Below are positions 1 through 7,767 of a stretch of DNA of 64,000 bases, piece after piece. The translations under genes were made by a program, and so were the position numbers. Source of the stretch: Roseburia sp. AM59-24XD (lineage in GTDB: Bacteria > Bacillota > Clostridia > Lachnospirales > Lachnospiraceae); contig NZ_QUET01000010.1 of assembly GCF_003478445.1 (NCBI RefSeq), forward strand, positions 1 to 64,000, read 5' to 3'. A model generated the notes under the pieces. That model was not told the DNA's origin. It saw only the letters and a list, made by a program, of their open reading frames with translations, and did not search any database. Positions within the stretch are counted from its first letter, which is position 1, and each line of letters starts with the position of its first letter.

Positions 1-350
1 GGAAAGAAACCATTGACAGCTTCAACACTTCCGAGAACCGGGGGCGCGAGGTATCGCATGGGCTGAACTATCAGAAGTTAGGCAAGCAGCTTATGACGGA
101 AGATGAAATTGCAGTCATGGACGGCGGGAAATGTATCTTGCAGCTACGAGGGGTGCGCCCGTTCTTCTCTGATAAGTATGATATTACAAAGCATCCCAAC
201 TATAAATACCTGTCCGACTATGACAAGAAAAATACCTTTGATATGGAAAAGCATTTAAGGCGCAGACCCGCCCTTGTGAAGCCGGACGAACCCTTTGACT
301 ATTACGAAATCAGTGAAGCAGATTTGCAGGAGGACACCGACCATGAATAG
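1..350 (+). CDS. VirD4/TraG-type coupling protein, C-terminal fragment
   Basis: The reading frame is open from the window edge (codons in phase with base 3) to the stop at 348-350. About 115 residues are visible. They include the segment GGKCILQLRGVRPFFSDKYD and KHPNYKYLSDYD, typical of the end of the VirD4-like ATPase of Tn1549-type elements. This protein couples the relaxase-DNA complex to the mating channel at the membrane. The ATPase motifs lie upstream of the window. It is followed directly by a small gene whose start overlaps its stop, so it is the first visible gene of the transfer operon. Confidence 0.85.
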   Translation, partial: KETIDSFNTSENRGREVSHGLNYQKLGKQLMTEDEIAVMDGGKCILQLRGVRPFFSDKYDITKHPNYKYLSDYDKKNTFDMEKHLRRRPALVKPDEPFDYYEISEADLQEDTDHE

Positions 351-513
351 ACGTATCCGAAAGAAAAAGGATAAGAAAATCACAGAAGCCATAAACGGGC
401 TTATTTTCATTGCCGAGCGACGGGAGCAACAGCGACAGACAGCTATCCGGCAGTTTGTAAAACGGTGTGAAGCCCTGTATGAGCAGCAGCGAAAGGAGGA
501 ATTGACGCAGTAA
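343..513 (+). CDS. Small basic hypothetical protein of the transfer operon
   Basis: 56 residues, starting MNRRIRKKKDKK. The ATG at 343 is preferred over an upstream ATG at 295 because a GGAGG stands 331-335 just before it and the gene then overlaps the coupling-protein stop by only 8 bases. The protein is very basic at the N terminus and then forms a probable helix rich in Arg, Gln and Glu. No known domain is recognised. Its position between VirD4 and Maff2 suggests an accessory role in transfer, but that is inference. Confidence 0.6.
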   Translation: MNRRIRKKKDKKITEAINGLIFIAERREQQRQTAIRQFVKRCEALYEQQRKEELTQ

Positions 514-630
514 CAAAGAAACAGACAACTTACAGAATACGCGCCCCTACTGGAAAATCCATAACGCCCATACTTAAAAACTGAATACCGCCGCGCGGCA
601 GACACATAGGCAGCGCGGGGACTTATGACC

Positions 631-660
631 GCGGCAGTTACAAAACTGACCGCCGTTTTT
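631..660 (+). terminator. Terminator-like hairpin inside the transfer operon
   Basis: GCGGCAGTT (631-639) can pair with AACTG and CCGC (644-653, one bulged A), followed by CGTTTTTT. It has the form of a Rho-independent terminator and stands about 50 bases before the Maff2 start. The 194 bases between 513 and 708 hold nothing else but a second small GC-rich hairpin (GCCGCATTTGCGGC at 681-694). Confidence 0.55.
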
Positions 661-707
661 TATGCCCTTTTATGGGGCAAGCCGCATTTGCGGCAGAAAG
701 GAGCTTT

Positions 708-923
708 ATGGAATTTTTTAACTCTGCTATCGACGTATTACAGACCCTTGTTATCGCACTGGGCGCAGGCTTAGGCATTTGGGGCGTTATCAACCTCTTA
801 GAGGGATATGGAAACGACAATCCGGGTGCAAAATCACAGGGCATTAAGCAGCTTATGGCGGGCGGCGGTGTTGCCCTTATCGGCACTATCCTTGTACCGC
901 TTCTTTCCGGTCTGTTCGGATAA
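708..923 (+). CDS. Maff2 family mobile element protein
   Basis: 71 residues starting MEFFNSAIDVLQTLVIALGA. The ATG at 708 follows AAAGGAG with good spacing; an ATG 36 bases upstream is in frame but lacks a ribosome site. Two hydrophobic helices are visible (about residues 10-30 and 48-68) with a glycine-rich linker, giving the look of a small membrane pore subunit of VirB2/VirB3 type. Maff2 proteins sit at this place, between VirD4 and the VirB6-like gene, in Tn1549-type elements. The exact role is not established. Confidence 0.85.
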   Translation: MEFFNSAIDVLQTLVIALGAGLGIWGVINLLEGYGNDNPGAKSQGIKQLMAGGGVALIGTILVPLLSGLFG

Positions 924-941
924 GTTTACGGAGGGTAGCCT

Positions 942-1811
942 ATGGAGAGCATACTTGACGCGATTAACGAATGGATAAAAGAAATCCTTATCGGCGCGAT
1001 AAACGGTAATCTGTCAACGATGTTCGGGGACGTAAACGAAAAAGTAGGCACCATTGCAGCGGAGGTAGGCAAGACCCCACAGGGGTGGAACGCGAACATT
1101 TTCAACATGATACAAAATCTGTCGGAAAATGTGATTGTACCCATTGCGGGGCTTGTCATTACCTATGTCCTCTGTTATGAGCTTATCAGCATGGTAACGG
1201 AAAAAAACAATATGCACGACGTTGACACGTTCATGTTCTTTAAGTGGTTTTTCAAAGCCTTTGTTGCCGTTTTCTTGGTAACGCACACCTTTGATATTAC
1301 TATGGCGGTGTTTGATATGGCGCAGCATATTGTGTCCGGCGCGGCGGGGGTAATCGGCGGCGATACGAATATCGACGTAACCGAAGCCCTTGCCGCCATG
1401 CAGGAGGGACTAAAAGATATGGAAATCCCCGAACTACTGTTACTTGTCATGGAAACGAGCCTTGTAAGCCTTTGTATGAAAATCATGTCCGTACTGATAA
1501 CCGTTATCCTCTACGGCAGAATGATTGAGATATACGCCTACTGTTCCGTTTCCCCTATCCCTTTTGCCACCATGACAAACCGGGAATGGGGACAGATTGG
1601 GAACAACTACCTAAAGGGGCTGTTTGCACTTGGTTTTCAAGGCTTCCTCATTATGATATGCGTCGGCATTTATGCGGTTTTGGTAGGCGAAATGGTCTTA
1701 GCGGACAACCTGCACAGCGCGATTTTTTCCCTTGCAGCCTATACCGTTATCCTCTGTTTCTCCCTGTTCAAATCCGGCGCACTGGCAAAATCTATATTCA
1801 ACGCCCACTAA
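942..1811 (+). CDS. VirB6/TrbL-like conjugal transfer membrane protein
   Basis: 289 residues with a hydrophilic N-terminal part (about 1-60) and then six or so hydrophobic segments, for example VIVPIAGLVITYVLCYELI and a final one near residue 265. It follows Maff2 by 18 bases behind GGAGGG. VirB6/TrbL proteins form the inner-membrane channel of type IV secretion. The assignment rests on topology, position and resemblance to the equivalent protein of Tn1549-like elements. Confidence 0.82.
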   Translation: MESILDAINEWIKEILIGAINGNLSTMFGDVNEKVGTIAAEVGKTPQGWNANIFNMIQNLSENVIVPIAGLVITYVLCYELISMVTEKNNMHDVDTFMFFKWFFKAFVAVFLVTHTFDITMAVFDMAQHIVSGAAGVIGGDTNIDVTEALAAMQEGLKDMEIPELLLLVMETSLVSLCMKIMSVLITVILYGRMIEIYAYCSVSPIPFATMTNREWGQIGNNYLKGLFALGFQGFLIMICVGIYAVLVGEMVLADNLHSAIFSLAAYTVILCFSLFKSGALAKSIFNAH

Positions 1812-1832
1812 GGGCAGAAAGGAGGTTTTTTC

Positions 1833-2237
1833 TTGGCGTATGTACCTGTACCCAAAGACTTATCCAAAGTCAAAACAAAAGTCGCTTTCAATCTGACAAA
1901 GCGGCAAATCCTTTGTTTTTCAGTGGCACTTCTTATGGGACTGCCACTTTTCTTTTTGTTCAAAGACAGCGCAGGGACGAGCCTTGCGGCAATGGCAATG
2001 ATTGTCGTCATGCTTCCCTGCTTTTTGGTTGCCATGTATGAAAAGCATGGGCAGCCCCTTGAAGTGGTTGTAAAGAACATCATTCAGACAAAATTGACCC
2101 GTCCCAAAGTGCGACCGTATCAGACGGAAAACCTGTATGCACTCTTGGAGAAACAGCGGGCATTAGAAAAGGAGGTATCAGCGATTGTCAAAAGGACAGA
2201 CAAAAAAGACGCGGGAAGCCGCAGGAAACAGGCGTAA
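1833..2237 (+). CDS. PrgI family protein (VirB3-like)
   Basis: 134 residues, starting at TTG 1833 behind AAAGGAGG. The N terminus (AYVPVPKDLSKVKTKVAFNL) and two adjacent membrane helices (about 29-46 and 50-68) are typical of PrgI, the VirB3-like inner-membrane partner of the VirB4 ATPase in Gram-positive elements. The C-terminal third is charged and cytoplasmic. The last 53 bases overlap the start of virB4, so the two are probably translationally coupled. Confidence 0.85.
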   Translation: MAYVPVPKDLSKVKTKVAFNLTKRQILCFSVALLMGLPLFFLFKDSAGTSLAAMAMIVVMLPCFLVAMYEKHGQPLEVVVKNIIQTKLTRPKVRPYQTENLYALLEKQRALEKEVSAIVKRTDKKDAGSRRKQA

Positions 2238-4614
2238 GCTGACCCGCGCGGAAAAGAAACAGATAGCGGCGGTTATCCGGCAGGCAAAGGGGGACGGCAA
2301 AGCCCACACCGCACAGCAGACCATTCCCTACCTTGCCATGTACCCGGACGGTATCTGCAAAGTGGCACAGCGGAAATATTCAAAGAGCATTGCCTTTGAG
2401 GACATCAACTATCAGCTTGCACAGGCAGACGATAAGACCGCCATTTTTGAAAACTGGTGCGATTTTCTCAACTACTTTGACGCAAGCGTGAACGTGCAGC
2501 TTTCTTTCATCAATCAAGGCTCACAGCAGGAACAGGCAGCGCTGGCAATCCATATCCCGCTGCAAAATGACGATTTTAACTCTATCCGCACTGAGTATTC
2601 CGATATGCTGAAATCGCAGCTTGCCAAAGGGAACAACGGGCTTGTCAAGCATAAGTACATCACATTTTCCATTGAAGCGGACAATCCGGCGGCAGCAAGG
2701 GCGCGGCTTTCCCGTATTGAAACAGACGTACTCAATAATTTTAAGGTGCTTGGGGTATCGGCGCACCCCTTATCCGGCTATGAACGCCTAAAGGTGCTGC
2801 ATGGGGTATTCCACCCGGCAGGCGAGCCGTTCTCATTCTCTTATGACTGGCTGACCCCGACGGGGCTTACCACAAAGGACTTTATCGCCCCGTCCTCTTT
2901 CAAGTTCGGGGAGGGACGCTACTTTGCTATGGGGAAAAAGACGGGGGCGGTATCGTTCCTTGAAATCCTTGCCCCGGAGTTAAACGACCGTATCTTAGCG
3001 GATATGTTGGACTTGGAAACAGGCGTTATTGTCAATCTCCACATTAAAAGTATCGACCAGTCGGAAGCAATCAAGACCATTAAGCGCAAAATCACTGACC
3101 TTGACAAGATGAAGATTGAGGAACAGAAAAAAGCGGTTAGAAGCGGTTACGATATGGATATAATCCCGTCCGACCTTGCCACCTTTGGAAATGAAGCAAA
3201 GAACCTGTTGCAGGATTTACAGAGCCGCAACGAGCGAATGTTTCTTCTCACGTTCCTTGTGGTAAACATGACAGACACGAAGCGGAAACTGGAAAATGAC
3301 ATTTTCGCGGCGGCGGGCATTGCACAGAAATACAACTGCGCCCTGACCCGTCTTGACTATCAGCAGGAAGCGGGGCTGATGTCCTCTATCCCTTTGGGGG
3401 AGAACCTTATCCCGATACAACGTGGACTTACCACATCAAGCACCGCTATTTTTATCCCGTTCATCACGCAGGAGCTATTTCAGACCGGGTCTGCCCTGTA
3501 TTATGGGCTGAACGCTTTAAGCAACAACATGATACTCTGCGACCGCAAGCAGCTTAAAAACCCGAATGGGCTTATCTTGGGAACACCGGGCAGCGGAAAA
3601 TCCTTTGCGGCAAAGCGGGAAATCACAAACGCCTTTCTCATTACTGACGATGATATTTTTATCTGCGACCCGGAAGCCGAGTATTTTGCCCTTGTCAAGC
3701 GGCTTGGCGGGCAAGTGATACGCTTATCCCCGACCGGGAAAGGCATGGACGGCAAGCCCCAGTATGTGAACCCTATGGATATGAACCTTAATTACAGCGA
3801 GGACGACAGCCCCCTTGCACTGAAAAGTGATTTTATCCTGTCCCTCTGCGAGCTTGTCATTGGCGGCAAGGAGGGCTTGCAGCCCGTTGATAAGACCGTC
3901 ATTGACCGCGCCGTAAGGAATGTGTACCGGGACTACCTTGCTGACCCCGACCCGGCAAAAATGCCTATCTTGGGCGACCTTTACGACGAGCTGTTAAAAC
4001 AGCCGGAGCCGGAAGCTGCCCGCATTGCAGCGGCATTGGAGCTGTATGTTTCCGGCAGTCTTAACGTATTCAACCACAGAACGAATGTGGAGCTTTCTAA
4101 CCGCCTTGTCTGCTTTGACATTAAGCAGCTTGGGAAGCAGCTCAAAAAGTTAGGTATGCTCATTGTGCAAGACCAGATATGGAACCGCGTTACCATTAAC
4201 CGGGCAGAAAAGAAATCTACCCGCTACTATATGGACGAATTTCACTTGCTCTTAAAAGAGGAACAGACCGCCGCTTACAGTGTGGAGATTTGGAAGCGTT
4301 TTAGAAAATGGGGAGGCATACCCACAGCTATCACGCAGAACATTAAGGACTTGCTTGCTTCCCGCGAGGTGGAAAATATCTTTGAAAACTCTGATTTTGT
4401 CCTCATGCTCAATCAGGCACAGGGCGACCGGGCTATCCTTGCAAAGCAGTTAAATATCAGCCCACAGCAGATGAAGTATGTAACCCACACCGAAGCAGGC
4501 GAGGGACTTATCTTTTATGGGAATGTGGTGCTTCCCTTTGTAGACCATTTCCCGAAAGATACCGAGCTTTACCGCATTATGACGACGAAGCCGGAGGAAG
4601 TGAGCAGCCTATGA
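2185..4614 (+). CDS. VirB4-type conjugation ATPase
   Basis: 809 residues, TTG start at 2185 preceded by GGAGGT at 2171-2176, so it begins inside the PrgI gene. Walker A is GTPGSGKS at about residue 465; a Walker B-like YYMDEFHLLL lies near residue 682, followed by the FRKWGGIPTAITQN segment common in VirB4/TraE proteins. It energises assembly of the mating channel and substrate transfer at the inner face of the membrane. Length and order (PrgI, VirB4, CHAP hydrolase) fit the Tn1549 type. The stop overlaps the next start (ATGA). Confidence 0.95.
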   Translation: MSKGQTKKTREAAGNRRKLTRAEKKQIAAVIRQAKGDGKAHTAQQTIPYLAMYPDGICKVAQRKYSKSIAFEDINYQLAQADDKTAIFENWCDFLNYFDASVNVQLSFINQGSQQEQAALAIHIPLQNDDFNSIRTEYSDMLKSQLAKGNNGLVKHKYITFSIEADNPAAARARLSRIETDVLNNFKVLGVSAHPLSGYERLKVLHGVFHPAGEPFSFSYDWLTPTGLTTKDFIAPSSFKFGEGRYFAMGKKTGAVSFLEILAPELNDRILADMLDLETGVIVNLHIKSIDQSEAIKTIKRKITDLDKMKIEEQKKAVRSGYDMDIIPSDLATFGNEAKNLLQDLQSRNERMFLLTFLVVNMTDTKRKLENDIFAAAGIAQKYNCALTRLDYQQEAGLMSSIPLGENLIPIQRGLTTSSTAIFIPFITQELFQTGSALYYGLNALSNNMILCDRKQLKNPNGLILGTPGSGKSFAAKREITNAFLITDDDIFICDPEAEYFALVKRLGGQVIRLSPTGKGMDGKPQYVNPMDMNLNYSEDDSPLALKSDFILSLCELVIGGKEGLQPVDKTVIDRAVRNVYRDYLADPDPAKMPILGDLYDELLKQPEPEAARIAAALELYVSGSLNVFNHRTNVELSNRLVCFDIKQLGKQLKKLGMLIVQDQIWNRVTINRAEKKSTRYYMDEFHLLLKEEQTAAYSVEIWKRFRKWGGIPTAITQNIKDLLASREVENIFENSDFVLMLNQAQGDRAILAKQLNISPQQMKYVTHTEAGEGLIFYGNVVLPFVDHFPKDTELYRIMTTKPEEVSSL

Positions 4615-6554
4615 AACAGTTAAAACCACGCGATAAAATCACGCAGAAAATGACCCGCGACGGTGCGGTGGAAATCAATGAAACACAGCAGACTGCCGAG
4701 CGTATCAGCAGCCGGGAAGCAGACAGCGACTTTTCACAGCCGGACACCGCTACCGCAGAGCGTGTCATGGAACACCTTGACGCAGCCCATACCCGAAAGG
4801 CAAGCAAAAAGGCAGTCAAGAAAGCACAGGAAGCGGCTGTTTTGCGTACTTCCACCTCACGCTTGCAGTTTACCGACGAGGAACGGGAAACGCCAAAACT
4901 GCAACCCTACATCAAAAAATCGGAAAAAGCAGCCGACAAACTGGACGCAGCAAAGGCAGCTCTCCCGAAGCAGAAGAAACTTGTAAAAGAGCGCACCTTT
5001 GAGGAAACCGCCGGAAAGGCAAAGACCCGTTTACGCTTTGAAGAACAGGAAAAGCCGATACCCGGCGGCAAAGCCCACAGTAACCCGTTATCCCACCCCG
5101 CGCAGGAAGCGGGTATTTTTGTTCACAACAAAATCCATAGCGTCGAGAAAGATAATTCCGGTGTGGAGGGCGCGCACAAATCGGAGGAACTTGCCGAGCG
5201 CGGCGCAAGGTACGGGACAAGAAAATTAAAACAGGGCTACCGCAGCCATAAGCTGAAACCCTACCGGGAAGCGGCAAAGGCAGAACAGGCAGCGTTTAAG
5301 GCAAACGTCAATTTTCAGTATCACAAAGCCTTGCAGGAGAACCCGCAGCTTACAAGCAATCCCTTTTCACGGTTCATGCAGAAACAGAAAATCAAACGCC
5401 AGTATGCAAAAACCGTAAAGAAAAGCGGCGCAGCCACCGCCAAAGCTGCCGCCGGAGCGTCCCAAACAGCAGCAAAGAAAGCGGCTGCCTTTGCAGGACG
5501 ACACCCGGCAGGCGTGATAATCGCTATCGCCGCGCTGCTTCTGTTCATCATGGTATCCGTAGGGCTTTCCTCTTGTGGGGCAATGTTTTCCGGCAGCATG
5601 AACAGCGTGTTAGGGACTTCCTACACGTCCGAGGACAGCGACCTTGTGGCAACGGAACAGAGCTATGCTGCAATGGAAAATGAGCTGCAACAGGAAATTG
5701 ACAATATCGAAAGCACCCACAGCGGCTATGATGAATACCGCTATGACCTTGATACTATCGGGCATAACCCCCACGAATTAGCGTCGTACTTGACTGCCCT
5801 TTTGCAGAGTTACACCCCGCAGAGCGCACAGGCAGAGCTAAAACGGCTGTTCGGCTTACAGTACACCTTGACGCTGACGGAAGAAATCGAGATACGCACC
5901 ACCACCGACGAGGAGGGCAACGAGGAAGAATACGAATACCGTATCTTAAATGTGAAACTGACAAACAAGCCGATTGCTTCCCTTGCGGAAGAACTGCTGA
6001 ACCCACAGCAGTTTGAAATGTTCAAGGTGTACTTACAGACACAGGGCAACAAACCGTTGATTTTTGGCGGCGGCTCTCCCGACGGAAGCCCGTCCGAGGA
6101 TTTAAGCGGCGTGGAGTTTGTAAACGGCACACGTCCCGGAAACCCGGAGCTTATGGAGCTTGCAAAACAGCAGGTCGGAAACGTGGGCGGCTACCCTTAC
6201 TGGTCTTGGTACGGTTTTAACAGCCGCGTGGAATGGTGCGCCTGCTTTGTGTCATGGTGCTACAATCAAGCCGGAAAAAGCGAACCCCGCTTTGCGGGCT
6301 GCGAATGGCAGGGCGTTCCTTGGTTCCAGTCAAGGGGACAATGGGGCGCACGCGGCTATGAGAATATCGCACCGGGCGACGCTATCTTTTTCGACTGGGA
6401 TTTAGACGGCGTTGCCGACCATGTGGGGCTTGTGCTTGGCAGGGACGGAAGCCGCGTCTATACCGTTGAGGGCAATTCCGGCGACGCCTGCAAGATTAAA
6501 AGCTATGACCTCAACTATCAATGTATCAAAGGCTACGGGCTGATGAACTGGTAA
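4611..6554 (+). CDS. Membrane-anchored CHAP-domain peptidoglycan hydrolase (CD1108-like)
   Basis: 647 residues. Residues 1 to about 295 are charged, Lys/Ala/Glu rich and probably cytoplasmic; one transmembrane helix lies at about 299-320 (VIIAIAALLLFIMVSVGL); the rest is outside. The C-terminal domain from about residue 510 carries WCACFVSWCYNQAG (likely catalytic Cys) and ADHVGLVLG (likely catalytic His), the pattern of CHAP/NlpC amidases. Such VirB1-like enzymes open the cell wall locally for the mating channel. ATG overlaps the virB4 stop. Confidence 0.88.
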   Translation: MKQLKPRDKITQKMTRDGAVEINETQQTAERISSREADSDFSQPDTATAERVMEHLDAAHTRKASKKAVKKAQEAAVLRTSTSRLQFTDEERETPKLQPYIKKSEKAADKLDAAKAALPKQKKLVKERTFEETAGKAKTRLRFEEQEKPIPGGKAHSNPLSHPAQEAGIFVHNKIHSVEKDNSGVEGAHKSEELAERGARYGTRKLKQGYRSHKLKPYREAAKAEQAAFKANVNFQYHKALQENPQLTSNPFSRFMQKQKIKRQYAKTVKKSGAATAKAAAGASQTAAKKAAAFAGRHPAGVIIAIAALLLFIMVSVGLSSCGAMFSGSMNSVLGTSYTSEDSDLVATEQSYAAMENELQQEIDNIESTHSGYDEYRYDLDTIGHNPHELASYLTALLQSYTPQSAQAELKRLFGLQYTLTLTEEIEIRTTTDEEGNEEEYEYRILNVKLTNKPIASLAEELLNPQQFEMFKVYLQTQGNKPLIFGGGSPDGSPSEDLSGVEFVNGTRPGNPELMELAKQQVGNVGGYPYWSWYGFNSRVEWCACFVSWCYNQAGKSEPRFAGCEWQGVPWFQSRGQWGARGYENIAPGDAIFFDWDLDGVADHVGLVLGRDGSRVYTVEGNSGDACKIKSYDLNYQCIKGYGLMNW

Positions 6555-6585
6555 GCAGCCCCGAAAAGAAAGGAGAATTTATTTT

Positions 6586-6855
6586 ATGGCAAACAACAAA
6601 ATCGACCGTATCAATAAGGAAATCGCAAAGACCCGCGAGAAAATCACAGAGTATCAGAACAAGTTAAAAGGACTGGAAGCGCAGAAAACCGAAGCGGAAA
6701 ACCTTGAAATCGTGCAGCTTGTACGCGCTATGCGACTTACCCCGCAGGAATTAAATGCTATGCTGTCCGGCGGCGGTATTCCCGGCATGAACGCCGCACC
6801 CGCTACCGAAGCGGCAGACTACGAAGAACAGGAGGACAATGCAGATGAAAAATAA
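6586..6855 (+). CDS. DUF4315 family protein
   Basis: 89 residues behind AAAGGAG. Residues 1-45 form a strong predicted coiled coil (INKEIAKTREKITEYQNKLK), followed by LTPQELNAML and an acidic, disordered tail. This small protein stands between the CHAP hydrolase and the DUF4366 protein in Tn1549-like elements. No biochemical role is known to me; a scaffolding role in the mating apparatus is inference from position and coiled coil. Confidence 0.85.
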   Translation: MANNKIDRINKEIAKTREKITEYQNKLKGLEAQKTEAENLEIVQLVRAMRLTPQELNAMLSGGGIPGMNAAPATEAADYEEQEDNADEK

Positions 6856-7570
6856 ACTCAAACAGACCATGACTGCCCTTTGTGCCGCCCTTATCCTTAT
6901 GGGCGGTTTTTCTGTCCCTGCCTATGCACAGGGAACAGCCGCAGAGCCACCCACAGAGGACGCGACCAACGACAGCAATGTAGTGGTGGAAGAACCGGAA
7001 ACGCCGCCCCTTACCCCAAAGGGCAACGCAACACTGGTGGACGATTTCGGCGGCAATAAGCAGCTTATCACTGTTACCACCAAAGGCGGCAACTACTTTT
7101 ATATCCTCATTGACCGGGCAGCCGAGGGGGAACAGACCGTACATTTCCTTAATCAAGTGGACGAAGCCGACCTTATGGCACTGACCGAAACCGGGGAAGC
7201 CACGAAAAAGCCGGAAGTCTGCAACTGTACGGAAAAATGCGAAGTCGGAAAGGTAAATACGTCCTGCCCGGTATGTGCAACTACTCTGACAGGCTGCACA
7301 GGCAAGGAACCCACGCCAACACCCACCGAGCAGCCGGAAGAACCCAAAGAAAAAGACGGCAATCCCGGCGCGGTGCTTGCCTTAGTCCTCTTTGTGCTGC
7401 TTGGTGGCGGCGCGGCGTTCTACTACTTTAAGTTTGTAAAACCGAAGCATAACGTGAAAGGAAGCACCGACCTTGAAGATTTTGACTTTGAGGATTACGA
7501 CGAGGACGAGCCGGAAGCAGATACCGGGGAAGTTTCCAAAGAGGAAGAAACGGAGGACGAGGAAGTATGA
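6845..7570 (+). CDS. DUF4366 family secreted, membrane-anchored protein
   Basis: 241 residues from ATG 6845; an ATG six bases earlier (6839) is too close to the GGAGG at 6830-6834. A signal peptide is clear (MKNKLKQTMTALCAALILMG, cut after AYA). The outer part has six Cys in a short stretch (CNCTEKC, SCPVC, GC), a Pro/Thr-rich spacer, a transmembrane helix near residue 180-200, and a very acidic cytoplasmic tail (DLEDFDFEDYDEDEPE). It overlaps the DUF4315 gene and is a standard part of this transfer operon. Confidence 0.85.
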   Translation: MKNKLKQTMTALCAALILMGGFSVPAYAQGTAAEPPTEDATNDSNVVVEEPETPPLTPKGNATLVDDFGGNKQLITVTTKGGNYFYILIDRAAEGEQTVHFLNQVDEADLMALTETGEATKKPEVCNCTEKCEVGKVNTSCPVCATTLTGCTGKEPTPTPTEQPEEPKEKDGNPGAVLALVLFVLLGGGAAFYYFKFVKPKHNVKGSTDLEDFDFEDYDEDEPEADTGEVSKEEETEDEEV

Positions 7571-7752
7571 CCCTGTTTACCGACAATCCCTTTGAAAAGA
7601 TGATGATACAGAAGCCGGACTATGGCAAACGGGAAAAATCCCCGCCGGAGCTTTCTTCCCCACGCTGCGCGGGCTGCCCTTACAAGGGGCAGTCCCCTTG
7701 TGTGGGGTACTGTATGAGAAAACTGGAAAACAAACGACAGACCGAACGATAA
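7567..7752 (+). CDS. Small cysteine-rich protein of the transfer operon
   Basis: 61 residues, ATG overlapping the preceding stop (ATGA). The core CAGCPYKGQSPCVGYCMRK has four Cys and may bind a metal, probably zinc. Small proteins of this kind are found before the topoisomerase gene in Tn1549-like elements. The function is unknown. A strong ribosome site for the next gene follows 16 bases later. Confidence 0.65.
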   Translation: MTLFTDNPFEKMMIQKPDYGKREKSPPELSSPRCAGCPYKGQSPCVGYCMRKLENKRQTER

Positions 7753-7767
7753 AAGGAGGAATTATCA

